A DNA stretch of 64,000 bases from Mycolicibacterium aurum. Its GTDB lineage: Bacteria > Actinomycetota > Actinomycetes > Mycobacteriales > Mycobacteriaceae. The position numbers and the translations under genes are program-made. Under the pieces are notes generated by a model that saw only the letters and a list, made by a program, of their open reading frames with translations, made no database searches and was not told where the DNA came from. Below are positions 22,569 through 31,365 of this stretch, piece after piece; within the stretch, counting starts at the first letter, position 1, and every line of letters begins with the position of its first letter. The stretch spans positions 1,612,001-1,676,000 of the forward strand of contig LT549889.1 in NCBI GenBank assembly GCA_900078775.1, in the 5' to 3' direction.

Positions 22569-23513
22569 ATGCCCCTCCCCGTGAGTCCCGACAACTTCGC
22601 CCGCGCCGAATCCGACCTGTACTTCGGCGGCATCGTGGCCGACGGCGGTTTCGGAGCGCTGAACCATTTCCGAGAACTCAGCCCGATCGACAATCAACTG
22701 GTGATCCGGCAGAACCGGGACACGCTGTATTCGCCCGGGGTGTTCGACCTGGATGCCGGGCCGGTGACCATCGTCCTGCCCGACGGCGCCGGTCGGTTCC
22801 TGTCGGCGCAGATCGTCAACCAGGATCACTACACGACCGAGGTCGCCTACGCCCCGGCCACGCTGACGCTGACCCGCGAGACCGTCGGGACCCGGTACGT
22901 GATGGCGGCCATCCGGATCCTGGTGGACCCGAACGATCCGGCCGATCTGGCGGCGGTGCACGCGCTGCAGGACGCGATCACGGTGACTCAGCCCGGTGGT
23001 CCCGGCAGCTTCGCGGTGCCGGACTGGGATCCGGCGAGCCAGAAGACGGTGCGCGATGCACTGATCACGCTGTCGACGACGCTGGCGGACACCAAGAACA
23101 CCTTCGGCCCGCGGGACGAGGTCGACCCGGTGCGCCACCTCATCGGATCGGCCTACGCCTGGGGCGGCAATCCGGAACGCGATGCGCTGTATCTGACCGT
23201 GGTGCCCGACGCCAACGACGGTGCCACCGTGCACCGGCTCGTCGTCGGGGACGTCCCGGTGGACGGATTCTGGTCGATCACGGTGTACAACGAGGACGGT
23301 TACTTCGAGCCGAACCCGCGGAACGCCTACTCGGTGAACAACATCACCGCGGCCGCGGAACCGGACGGCAGCACGGTGATCCAATTCGGCGGCACCGGCG
23401 CGGCGAACCTGCTGCCGGTCACCCCGGGCTGGAACTACCTGGTGCGGTTGTACCGGCCGCGCCCGGAGATCCTGGACGGCAGCTGGGTCTTCCCGGCGGC
23501 CCGGCCGGTGTAG
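22569..23513 (+). CDS. DUF1254/DUF1214 domain protein
   Basis: 314 residues with an N-terminal DUF1254 region (about 10-130: RQNRDTLYSPGVFDLDAGPV, then VNQDHYTTEVAY) and a C-terminal DUF1214 region (about 200-305: GFWSITVYNEDGYFEPN, NYLVRLYRPRPEILDGSW). Proteins of this pair are widespread in mycobacteria and resemble the bacteriophage or Agrobacterium VirJ/porin-associated families; no function is established. It has no signal peptide. Nineteen bases after ctaB, so possibly co-transcribed. Confidence 0.88.
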   Translation: MPLPVSPDNFARAESDLYFGGIVADGGFGALNHFRELSPIDNQLVIRQNRDTLYSPGVFDLDAGPVTIVLPDGAGRFLSAQIVNQDHYTTEVAYAPATLTLTRETVGTRYVMAAIRILVDPNDPADLAAVHALQDAITVTQPGGPGSFAVPDWDPASQKTVRDALITLSTTLADTKNTFGPRDEVDPVRHLIGSAYAWGGNPERDALYLTVVPDANDGATVHRLVVGDVPVDGFWSITVYNEDGYFEPNPRNAYSVNNITAAAEPDGSTVIQFGGTGAANLLPVTPGWNYLVRLYRPRPEILDGSWVFPAARPV

Positions 23514-23574
23514 GGGAACACGACCGAAACCCTGAGTCGCCCGGTTTGCGGCAGCCGTGTCGCTACCATGCGTT

Positions 23575-24453
23575 ATGACCTTGGGGTGGGTGGTCCGGGC
23601 GCTGGCGGGCCTCATCGTGTTGGCTGCTCTGGTCGGCTCGGCCGCGTGTTCGACGGGTTCGCCACCGGGAGCCACCGACAGCGTCGAGCAGCCCCGGTCC
23701 GGCGGCGGATCGGGTTCGGGCCCGCACGAGATGCCCCTGACCGGCCCGGTGCCGCAGGACGCCCCGAAGGCCCCGCCCACCGTGCAGCGCGACGTGGTCA
23801 AGACCGCGAGCATCACGGTGACCGCCGAGGATCCACCGGCGGCCGCCGACCGCGCCGAGACCGTGGCCACCGATGCGGGCGGGCGGATCGACGGGCGCAC
23901 CGAGTACGGCGGTTCGGTGCTCGACCGGGCCCGGATCACGCTCACCCTGCGGGTGCCGGCCGACAAGCTCGACGGTGTCATCGACGAACTCAAACACCTG
24001 GGCACCGTGGAATCGCTGGATATGCGCGCCGAGGACGTCACCAGCCAGCGGGTCGACCTCGATGCCCGCATCACGGCGTTGCAGACCTCGGTGGACCGGC
24101 TGCTGGCGATCATGCGCGACGCCGAGGACCCGAGCGCGCTGATCGAGGCCGAGAACGCGCTGTCGCAGCGCCAGGCCGACCTGGACAGCCTGCGGGCGCA
24201 GCGCGCCGCACTGGGGGAGCAGATCTCCTATAGCACCGTCACCGTCGAGCTCATCGCCCCGGTCGCCGGTGGCCCGGCGCCCGAGCGCTATCAGGGTTTC
24301 CTCGGCCAGGTCGAACGCGGTTGGGATGCCCTGGTGGACACCGGGTCTCACGTGCTGCTGTTGTTCGGCCTGCTGCTGCCCTGGATGGCCGCGGCGGTGC
24401 TGGGGCTGGCGCTGCTGTACGGGGTCTACCGGTTGGTGCGGGCGCGCCGTTAG
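23575..24453 (+). CDS. DUF4349 membrane-anchored (possibly lipo-) protein
   Basis: 292 residues from ATG 23575 (MTLGWVVRALAG); GTG 23557 is an in-frame alternative. The N-terminal signal ends VGSAAC, a weak lipobox with Ser at -3, so a lipoprotein is possible but uncertain. A low-complexity Pro/Gly linker is followed by the DUF4349 domain. That domain has the strand pair VKTASITVTAEDPPAAADRA, a long coiled coil (ITALQTSVDRLLAIMRDAED) and a C-terminal membrane helix LLLFGLLLPWMAAAVLGLAL with a basic tail. An envelope protein of unknown role. Its end overlaps the convergent qor stop by 4 bases. Confidence 0.88.
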   Translation: MTLGWVVRALAGLIVLAALVGSAACSTGSPPGATDSVEQPRSGGGSGSGPHEMPLTGPVPQDAPKAPPTVQRDVVKTASITVTAEDPPAAADRAETVATDAGGRIDGRTEYGGSVLDRARITLTLRVPADKLDGVIDELKHLGTVESLDMRAEDVTSQRVDLDARITALQTSVDRLLAIMRDAEDPSALIEAENALSQRQADLDSLRAQRAALGEQISYSTVTVELIAPVAGGPAPERYQGFLGQVERGWDALVDTGSHVLLLFGLLLPWMAAAVLGLALLYGVYRLVRARR

Positions 24454-25421
24454 GGCACCAGCACCACCGAGCCGACGGTGCGGCGGCCCTGCAGGTCGGT
24501 GTGGGCACGGGCGGCCTCGGCCAGCGGGTAGCGCTCGCTGACCGTGATGGTGATCGACCCGTCGGCGATCGCGTTGATCAATTCCCCAGCCCGCCAAGAG
24601 AATTCATCGGCGGTGCTGGTGTGGTGCCCGAGGTTGGGCCGGGTGAGGAACACCGACCCGGCGGTGTTGAGGCGCTGTGGGTCCACCGGCGGCACCGGGC
24701 CGCTGGCCGCCCCGAACAGCGCCAGCGTGCCGCGCACCCGCAGACTGGCCAGGCTGGCGTCGAAGGTGGAGGCGCCCACACCGTCGTACACCGCGGCCAC
24801 CCCGCCGTTGCTCAGCCGCTTGACCGTGGCGCCGAACTCCTCGGCGTCCTGTGGGTATTCCAGCACCTCGACCGCCCCGGCCTGCCGGGACAGTTCGGCC
24901 TTCTCCGGCGTCGAGGCGGTGGTGATCACCTGGGTACCCAGGCTGGTGGCCCACTGGGTCAGGATCAGCCCGACGCCGCCGGCCCCGGCGTGCACCAGGA
25001 TGGTGTCACCCGGTTGTACCGGGTACGTCGACTTCAGCAGATAGTGCGCCGTCATGCCCTTGAGCAGCGCCGAGGCGATCGCGTCCGGGGCCACGGTCTC
25101 GGGCACATAGGCCACGAAGTCCGCCGGTGCGACGCTGTACTCGGCGTACGCGCCGACCGCATTGGCGGTGACCACCCGGTCGCCGACCGACAGCGCGGCG
25201 ACCTCGTCGCCGACGGCGGCCACCGTCCCGCACACCTCGCTGCCCACCACGAACGGCACCTCACGCGGATACAGCCCGGAGCGGAAATAGGTGTCGATGA
25301 AGTTGACGCCGATCGCCTCGGCCTTGATCAGCACCTCACCGGGGCCGGGTGTGGGCACCTCCTTGTCCACGGAGGTCAGAACTTCGGGTCCGCCGGTGCG
25401 GGCGATTTCGATGGCATGCAT
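24450..25421 (-). CDS. qor: Quinone oxidoreductase (zinc-independent medium-chain dehydrogenase)
   Basis: 323 residues from ATG 25421 (MHAIEIARTGGPEVL); an ATG five codons upstream also exists. NADPH:quinone reductase of the medium-chain dehydrogenase/reductase family. Landmarks: KAEAIGVNFIDTYFRSGLYP, PFVVGSEVCGTV, the nucleotide-binding VHAGAGGVGLILTQWA and YDGVGASTFDASLASL. The zinc ligands of alcohol dehydrogenases are missing, as in quinone reductases. It diverges from the ATP-grasp gene with only 17 bases between starts. Confidence 0.93.
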   Translation of the reverse strand: MHAIEIARTGGPEVLTSVDKEVPTPGPGEVLIKAEAIGVNFIDTYFRSGLYPREVPFVVGSEVCGTVAAVGDEVAALSVGDRVVTANAVGAYAEYSVAPADFVAYVPETVAPDAIASALLKGMTAHYLLKSTYPVQPGDTILVHAGAGGVGLILTQWATSLGTQVITTASTPEKAELSRQAGAVEVLEYPQDAEEFGATVKRLSNGGVAAVYDGVGASTFDASLASLRVRGTLALFGAASGPVPPVDPQRLNTAGSVFLTRPNLGHHTSTADEFSWRAGELINAIADGSITITVSERYPLAEAARAHTDLQGRRTVGSVVLVP

Positions 25422-25438
25422 GTACCTATCATCCATGT

Positions 25439-26377
25439 GTGAAGCTGGCCCGTCCCGACCTGTTCCATCCGCGCATCGTGTTCGCCAGTTGCGCCGCCCT
25501 TCCGGCGGGCGACAGCGACGACGACGGCCTGGTCGAGGCGCTGCGGGCCCGCGGGCTGCACGTGCAGTGGAAGTCCTGGGACGATCCGGCCACCCTGCAG
25601 GCCGATCTGGTGGTGCTGCGCGCGACCTGGGACTACACCGAACGCCTCGAGGAGTTCCTGACCTGGACCCGGGCGGTGCGCAATCTGCTGAACCCAGCGG
25701 ACCTGGTGGCCTGGAACACCGACAAGCACTATCTGCTCGACCTGGCCGAGGACGGTCTGCCGATCGTGCCCACCCGGTACTTCCCGGTGGGCGCCACGGT
25801 GCGCATCCCGGAGGGTGAGGTCGTGGTCAAACCCGCCGTCGGCGCGGGATCGGTCGGCGCACAGCGCTTCGTCGACCGGGCGGCGGCGACCGCGCACGCG
25901 AAAGCGCTGCAGGGCAACGGCCGCGCGGTGCTGGTGCAGCCATACGATCCGCGCATCGCGGCGGGGGAGACCGCGCTGGTGTTCCTCAACGGGCAACCCT
26001 CGCACGCGTTCACCAAGGGCCCGATCCTGCCGCCGGCCGGGTCGGCACCCGAATTCGAGGAGACCGGGACGTTCGCGGCGGAGAAACTCGGCGCCGCCGA
26101 TCCCGACGACGAGATATGGGAGGTCGGGCGGGCCGCGGTGGCCGCCGCGACCGAGCGCTTCGGCATCCCGACCCGCGATCTGCTCTACGCCCGCGTCGAC
26201 GTCATCGGGGGGGTGGAGAATCCGCGGCTGCTCGAACTGGAACTGGTGGAGCCCTCACTGGGGTTCCGGCAGTTGCGTCCGGCCGAGAAGCGGCGCGCCG
26301 AAAGGGATTACGCGCGTGGCGTCGAGTCCGCGCTGGAGCGGCTGGGGCTCGGGCCGCTGTCGCATCGCACGCCGTAG
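25439..26377 (+). CDS. ATP-grasp domain protein
   Basis: 312 residues from GTG 25439; the longer frame to 25349 runs antisense through qor. The architecture resembles glutathione-synthetase-type ATP-grasp enzymes. There is an N-terminal pre-ATP domain (VVLRATWDYTERLEEFL), a central Lys-bearing strand (EGEVVVKPAVGAGSVGAQRF), a VLVQPYDPRIAAGETALVFL segment, and a C-terminal metal-binding LLELELVEPSLGF with two acidic ligands. It should form an amide or thioester bond with ATP; substrates unknown. Close homologues are annotated only as ATP-grasp proteins. The start lies 17 bases from the qor start, so one or both transcripts may be leaderless. Confidence 0.85.
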   Translation: MKLARPDLFHPRIVFASCAALPAGDSDDDGLVEALRARGLHVQWKSWDDPATLQADLVVLRATWDYTERLEEFLTWTRAVRNLLNPADLVAWNTDKHYLLDLAEDGLPIVPTRYFPVGATVRIPEGEVVVKPAVGAGSVGAQRFVDRAAATAHAKALQGNGRAVLVQPYDPRIAAGETALVFLNGQPSHAFTKGPILPPAGSAPEFEETGTFAAEKLGAADPDDEIWEVGRAAVAAATERFGIPTRDLLYARVDVIGGVENPRLLELELVEPSLGFRQLRPAEKRRAERDYARGVESALERLGLGPLSHRTP

Positions 26378-26382
26378 CCGGC

Positions 26383-27432
26383 TCAGCCCTCGATACGGAC
26401 TCCGCTGCGCACGTCGAACCGGTGGGCGTCGCGGGCGGACAATGTGACGGTGGTGCCGGTACTCATGGTGCTCAGCGCCGCGGCCTCCACCACACTGGTC
26501 AGCTGCTGATCGGCGGCCCGCACGGTGATGATGGCGCGGGGCCCGAGCAGCTCCACCAGTTCGACGGTCGCGGCACCGTCGGCGGCGGGAGTGAGGATCA
26601 GGTCGTCGGCGCGTACACCGACGGTCACCGACGCAGCGTCGGGGCCGCCGACGGTCATCCGAACCCCGGACTCGGTGCGCAGTTCGCCTGCGCTGACCGC
26701 CCCGTCGATCAGGTTCATCTTCGGGCTTCCGACGAAGGTGGCGACGAAGGTGTCGGCCGGCCGGCGGTAGACCTCCTCGGGTGGGCCGGCCTGGGCGATG
26801 TGGCCGTCGCGCATCACCACGATCCGGTCCGACAGCGTCATCGCCTCCTCCTGGTCGTGCGTGACGTAGAGCGAGGTGATGCCGAGCTTGCGCTGCAGGC
26901 GCAGCAATTCGGTGCGGGTCTCCACCCGCAGCTTGGCGTCCAGGTTGGACAACGGCTCGTCGAACAGGAACACCGCGGGTTCCCGGATGATGGCCCGGCC
27001 GATCGCGACGCGCTGCTGCTGACCGCCGGACAGGTCCTTGGGTTTGCGTTCCATGAGCTTGCCCAGACCCAGCGACTCGCCGATCTCGTCCGCCCGCCGG
27101 TGCGCCTCGGCACGACCGACCTTCTTGGCCCGCAACGGGAATGCGATGTTCTCCCGGACCGTCAGGTGTGGGTAGAGGGCGTAGTTCTGGAACACCATGG
27201 CGATGTCGCGGTCCTTGGGTTCCAACGCGGTGACGTCACGATCCCCGATGTGGATGCTGCCGGAGGTGACGTCCTCCAGACCGGCCAGCATGCGCAGGGA
27301 GGTGGTCTTACCGCACCCGGACGGACCGACCAGCACCGTGAGGGCGCCGTCGGCCAGTTCCAGGTCCAGATCCGCGACCACAGTCGTTGCCCCGTAGGAC
27401 TTTCCGACCTGGGAGAATTTCACCGATGCCAT
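26383..27432 (-). CDS. Sugar ABC transporter ATP-binding protein (UgpC/MalK type)
   Basis: 349-residue MalK/UgpC-type ATPase. Walker A GPSGCGKTT, signature LSGGQQQRVAIG, Walker B VFLFDEPLSNLD, and a switch His in VTHDQEEAM. The C-terminal TOBE domains (from about 235) bind regulators or sugar ligands in relatives. It would energise the two permeases encoded just upstream on the same strand. It ends the leftward kinase-SDR-transporter operon and its stop is 5 bases from the convergent ATP-grasp stop. Confidence 0.93.
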   Translation of the reverse strand: MASVKFSQVGKSYGATTVVADLDLELADGALTVLVGPSGCGKTTSLRMLAGLEDVTSGSIHIGDRDVTALEPKDRDIAMVFQNYALYPHLTVRENIAFPLRAKKVGRAEAHRRADEIGESLGLGKLMERKPKDLSGGQQQRVAIGRAIIREPAVFLFDEPLSNLDAKLRVETRTELLRLQRKLGITSLYVTHDQEEAMTLSDRIVVMRDGHIAQAGPPEEVYRRPADTFVATFVGSPKMNLIDGAVSAGELRTESGVRMTVGGPDAASVTVGVRADDLILTPAADGAATVELVELLGPRAIITVRAADQQLTSVVEAAALSTMSTGTTVTLSARDAHRFDVRSGVRIEG

Positions 27433-27448
27433 AACTGTGTCCTCGTTC

Positions 27449-28276
27449 CTAGTACTTGACCGCGCCGCCGCTGATCCCCTGGACCAGGCGTCGCTGGATG
27501 AAGAAGCTGGCGATCACGACGGGGATGATCGCGATCATGATCGCCGCGCTCATGGTGCCGATCTGCACACCGCGGAAGGTGTTGAAGTTGGCGATCGCGA
27601 CCGGCAGGATCGCGGCGTTGCCGGGGGCCAGGATCAACCCGTAGAACAGGTCGTTCCAGGACAACGTGAAGCCGAAGATGCCAGCCGCGCCGATCCCCGG
27701 GTACACCTGCGGCAGCACCACCATCCGGAAGGCCTGCCAGCGGGTCAGCCCGTCGACTCGGGCCTGCTCCTCCAGGGAGGCGGGCACCGCTTCGAAGAAG
27801 CCGATCAGAAACCAGGTCACCAGCGGCAGCACGAAGGACAGATGGGCGAAGATCACCGGCACGATGGTGTCGGTCATCCGCAGCGCGTGCGCCATGGTCA
27901 GGAACGGGAACACCATCACCGCGGGCGGCACCACCTGGGCGGCCAGCATGCCGAACCGGGTCAGCGACCCGCCGGCCCGGTACTTGGCGATGACGTAGGC
28001 ACCCATGCTGCCGACCACCAGGCTGATGGCCACCGTGATGACGCCGACCAGTGCGCTGCGACCGGCGGCGGCGAACACCCCGGAGTCCAACACATTTCGC
28101 CAGTTGTCCAGGTTGGGGGAGAACAGCAGCAGGAACGGTTCCGACATCTGTTCGGGCGTCTTGAAGCTCGCCAGTGCCACCCAGACGATGGGGAAGAGCA
28201 CGAAGACGAAGGCGGCGGCCAGCACCGCGATGCGCAGCGCCTCCAGACCGCGGCCGGAGGAGGTGGGTCGGCTCAT
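27449..28276 (-). CDS. Sugar ABC transporter permease (MalG-like)
   Basis: 275 residues from ATG 28276 (MSRPTSSGRG). Six membrane spans, beginning LRIAVLAAAFVFVLFPIVWV, and the permease EAA loop EEQARVDGLTRWQAFRMVV typical of binding-protein-dependent carbohydrate importers. It lacks a large periplasmic loop, as in the MalG/UgpE branch. Its start overlaps the stop of the other permease by 4 bases (ATGA), so translation is probably coupled and the two form a heterodimer. Confidence 0.93.
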   Translation of the reverse strand: MSRPTSSGRGLEALRIAVLAAAFVFVLFPIVWVALASFKTPEQMSEPFLLLFSPNLDNWRNVLDSGVFAAAGRSALVGVITVAISLVVGSMGAYVIAKYRAGGSLTRFGMLAAQVVPPAVMVFPFLTMAHALRMTDTIVPVIFAHLSFVLPLVTWFLIGFFEAVPASLEEQARVDGLTRWQAFRMVVLPQVYPGIGAAGIFGFTLSWNDLFYGLILAPGNAAILPVAIANFNTFRGVQIGTMSAAIMIAIIPVVIASFFIQRRLVQGISGGAVKY

Positions 28277-29139
28277 CGGGCGGTCCCTTCGGCGACGCGG
28301 CTGCGTTCCATGGCGCGGAACGCGATCACGATCACCGCCAGTACCACCGCGAGCACCACGAACGCCATCGCACTGGCCTGTGCGAGCCGGAAGAATTGAA
28401 TGCCCTCGAGATACATGTAGTACTGCAGGGTCTGGGTCTCGGTGCCCGGCCCGCCGCGGGTGGTGGCGTAGACGTATTCGAACACCCGCAGGGCATCCAG
28501 TCCGCGCAGCACCACCGCCACCGTGAGCACCGGCGCGAGCATCGGGATCAGCACCCGGCGCAACCGGTACACCGGCCCGGCACCGTCGACCCTGGCCGCC
28601 TCCATGGGCGAGGTGGGCAGCGACTCCAGGCCGGCCAGGATCAGCAGCACCATGAACGGAGTCCACTGCCAGACGTCGATGAAGGCCAGCGTCAGCAGCG
28701 CCTTGCCGGCACCGAAGAAGTCGTAATCGGCGCCCACCGCGTGCAGCAGGGCGGGCACCGCACCGATCTGATCGTTGAGCAGGAACCGGAAGATCAACCC
28801 GACCGCGATGGGGGTGATGAACATCGGCGCCAGCACGATGGCGCGAGACAGGTCCTTGGCCCAGCGCTGCTTGTGCAGTGCCAGCGCCAAGCTGAAACCG
28901 AGCACCAGTTCCAGCGTCACCGCGATCACCACGTAGGTGGCGGTGGTGGCAAAAGCCTCCCAGAATGCCGGGTTCGACAGCGCCGAGACGAAGTTGTCCG
29001 CGCCGACGAAACCGGGTTGCTTGCGGTCGGTGAGTTTGTAATCGGTCACTGAGAGATATGCCGCGTAGCAGAGCGGGAATCCGACGGCCACCGCGAAGAG
29101 GGCGAGCAGCGGCGCGAGCATGCCGTATCTGAACTTCAT
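28273..29139 (-). CDS. Sugar ABC transporter permease (MalF-like)
   Basis: 288 residues from ATG 29139 (MKFRYGMLAPLLALFAV). Six membrane helices with the EAA motif MEAARVDGAGPVYRLRRVLI and the carbohydrate-permease landmark RGLDALRVFEYVY plus GGPGTETQTLQYYMY. It is the MalF/UgpA-type partner of the downstream permease. Fifty-five bases downstream of the binding-protein gene. Confidence 0.93.
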   Translation of the reverse strand: MKFRYGMLAPLLALFAVAVGFPLCYAAYLSVTDYKLTDRKQPGFVGADNFVSALSNPAFWEAFATTATYVVIAVTLELVLGFSLALALHKQRWAKDLSRAIVLAPMFITPIAVGLIFRFLLNDQIGAVPALLHAVGADYDFFGAGKALLTLAFIDVWQWTPFMVLLILAGLESLPTSPMEAARVDGAGPVYRLRRVLIPMLAPVLTVAVVLRGLDALRVFEYVYATTRGGPGTETQTLQYYMYLEGIQFFRLAQASAMAFVVLAVVLAVIVIAFRAMERSRVAEGTAR

Positions 29140-29194
29140 CGCCGGTGCCCTCGCCGTCCCGATGTGCTGGCGGTGGCCGCCGGATTCCCTACCC

Positions 29195-30523
29195 TCACTG
29201 CTGGATCCGCTCCACGGCTGCCTGCGCATCGCGCAGCGCGTCGGCGACGCTCTTGTTGCCGGCGGCGGCATCGTTGAGCTCGGTGCCGACGGCCTGGATC
29301 ATCTCCTCGCCGCCCTTGCCCTGGGTCAGCGGCGCGGCGTCGGCCAGGATCTCACCGACGGTCTTGTAGTAGTCGGCGCCGTAGCCGTCGGCGAGCACCT
29401 TCGGGTCGGTCAGCGAGCTCTGCCGGATCACCGCGCCACCGTCGGCGACGCGCAGCGCGTCGATCTCCGGGGAGGTCACCCAGGAGGCGAAGGCCCACGC
29501 GGCGTCGGCGGCACCGGAGTTGGCCGGGATGGCCCAGCTCCACGAACCGAGAGCCGACTTCCCGCCGGGGATCGGAGCCAGGGCGAACTGGCCGGCACGC
29601 TGCCCGGAGGCGCCCTCGGGATCGTTGAGGGCGGGCAGGTTCCAGTTGTAGCCGATCATCGAGGCCGACTTCCCGCTGGAGACCGAACGGAAGGCCTCAT
29701 CGAAGCCCCACGACAGGCTGTTGGCCGGTGCGGCGGTCTTGTAGGTCTCGATGTACGCCTCCAGGGCCCGGGCGGCCTCCGGGGTGTCCAGGGTGGGCTT
29801 GCCGTCCTCGTCGTAGATGGAACCACCGGCGGCGAACAGCCAGTTGGCCCATTCCTCGAAGATCTTGTAGCCGCGCTGGGGCTGCATGGCGATACCGGCC
29901 CGGTCGGCGGTCTTGAGCCTCTGCGAGGTGGAGACCAGGGCGTCCAGATCGCCGGGCGCGGCCAGTCCGGCCGCGGTGAGGTCGGCGGTGTTGTAGATGT
30001 AGCCCAGGGCGTAGTTGTAGAACGGGACCCCGTAGGTGCTGCCGTCGACTTCGGTGATGTCGGTCAGCGACTCGAAGAAGTCCTCGGGCCGATAGTCGGT
30101 GGTCGAGGCGATCCGGTCGTCCAGCGGCTCCAGGAAGCCGGCGTCGGCGAAGTCGTCCATCCAGGGGTTGTCCACCACGATGAGGTCGTAGGCGGGCGAG
30201 GAGGCCTGGAACGAGGACACCAGACGGTCGCGCATCTGGTCGAAGGTCATGGTCTCGATCTGGACGTCGACGTCGGGATACTTCTGGTTGAACTGTCCGA
30301 CAAGACCTTTGACGATATCGGTGTCGGGCACGTTCTCCATCAGCACCCGCACGGTGGCGGCGGTGTCGGTGGGGACGTCACCAAGACCGGAGGACGTCTG
30401 CTCACCGGAGCCACCGGAGCCGGCACATCCGGACAGGGTCAGGCCGGCGGCGGCGACGATCGCAGGCAACCAACGGGTTGCTTTCGACCGACCCGCGGGC
30501 CGGCTCGACATCGGAATTTTCAT
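29195..30523 (-). CDS. Extracellular sugar-binding lipoprotein of the ABC importer
   Basis: 442 residues. The signal sequence ends in a good lipobox, LTLSGC, so the mature protein is lipid-anchored outside the membrane. It belongs to the family 1 solute-binding proteins (MalE-like). After the anchor come VRVLMENVPDTDIVKGLVGQ, LIVVDNPWMDDFADAGFL, and the conserved MIGYNWNLPALND and AWAFASWVTSPEIDALR. Ligand unknown; the neighbouring kinase and SDR suggest a sugar or sugar alcohol. Start ATG 30523, with ATG 30511 as an alternative. Confidence 0.92.
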   Translation of the reverse strand: MKIPMSSRPAGRSKATRWLPAIVAAAGLTLSGCAGSGGSGEQTSSGLGDVPTDTAATVRVLMENVPDTDIVKGLVGQFNQKYPDVDVQIETMTFDQMRDRLVSSFQASSPAYDLIVVDNPWMDDFADAGFLEPLDDRIASTTDYRPEDFFESLTDITEVDGSTYGVPFYNYALGYIYNTADLTAAGLAAPGDLDALVSTSQRLKTADRAGIAMQPQRGYKIFEEWANWLFAAGGSIYDEDGKPTLDTPEAARALEAYIETYKTAAPANSLSWGFDEAFRSVSSGKSASMIGYNWNLPALNDPEGASGQRAGQFALAPIPGGKSALGSWSWAIPANSGAADAAWAFASWVTSPEIDALRVADGGAVIRQSSLTDPKVLADGYGADYYKTVGEILADAAPLTQGKGGEEMIQAVGTELNDAAAGNKSVADALRDAQAAVERIQQ

Positions 30524-30579
30524 ACGTGCTCACTTTTCTGGGGTGGGGTGGGGTGAATCTTCCATGAACCGAGTTGGGG

Positions 30580-31365
30580 TCAGTCCATGTAGGCACCGCC
30601 GTTGACGGACAGCGCCTCTCCGGTGATGAAGCGGGCATCTTCGGAGACCAGGAACGCCACGGCGCGCGCGACGTCATCGGGGGTCTGCAGCCGGCCCAGC
30701 GGGGTGGCGTCGATCCAGGACTGCCGCACCCCCTCCGGCGTGGAACCGCTCAGCTTCGCCTCCCATTCGAGTTCCCGGCTCTGCATCGGCGTGGCGACGA
30801 AGCCGGGACACACGCTGTTGACCGTGATGTGGTGTGCGGCAAGTTCGAAGGCCATCGCCTGGGTCAGTCCCAGGACGCCGAACTTGGAGGCCACATAGTC
30901 CGCCAGGAACGGCACCCGGCCCTGTTTGGCGGCCATCGACGCGGTGTTGACGATGGTGCCGCGCACGCCGGTGCGGATCATCGCGCGGGCAGCGGCCTGC
31001 CCGCACAGGAACACACCCTTGAGGTTGATGTCGAGGCTGCGATCCAGCTGTTCGACGGAGACGTCGACGAAGCTGGCCATCGCGGAGATCCCGGCGTTGC
31101 TCACCCAGGCGTGCAGTCCGGTGCGGTCGGCCACGTCATCGGCCAGCCGGCTCGCGCCGGCGGCGTCGGTGACATCGAGTTGGGCGGATTCGTGCCCGGT
31201 CCCGGTGAGCCCCGCGCGGGTCTGTTCGGCGGCCGTGGCGTCGATATCGGAGACCACCACCCGCCAGCCGCGTTCGGCGAGCGTGGTGGCGATGGCCCGG
31301 CCGATGCCTGATCCCGCGCCGGTGACGACGACCGTCTGGGTGGAGGGGGTGTTCGGGGAGGTCAT
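30580..31365 (-). CDS. Short-chain dehydrogenase/reductase, probable polyol dehydrogenase
   Basis: 261 residues from ATG 31365 (MTSPNTPSTQTVVVTG), preceded by AAAGG. Classical SDR: cofactor loop TGAGSGIGRAIA, Asp in SDIDATAAEQ suggesting NAD preference, NAG motif WVSNAGISAM, catalytic Ser in NTASMAAKQG and YVASK. The C-terminus EDARFITGEALSVNGGAYMD is typical of sorbitol or ribitol type SDRs. In context it would oxidise an imported polyol to a ketose for the kinase next door. Its start overlaps the kinase stop by 4 bases. Confidence 0.92.
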   Translation of the reverse strand: MTSPNTPSTQTVVVTGAGSGIGRAIATTLAERGWRVVVSDIDATAAEQTRAGLTGTGHESAQLDVTDAAGASRLADDVADRTGLHAWVSNAGISAMASFVDVSVEQLDRSLDINLKGVFLCGQAAARAMIRTGVRGTIVNTASMAAKQGRVPFLADYVASKFGVLGLTQAMAFELAAHHITVNSVCPGFVATPMQSRELEWEAKLSGSTPEGVRQSWIDATPLGRLQTPDDVARAVAFLVSEDARFITGEALSVNGGAYMD

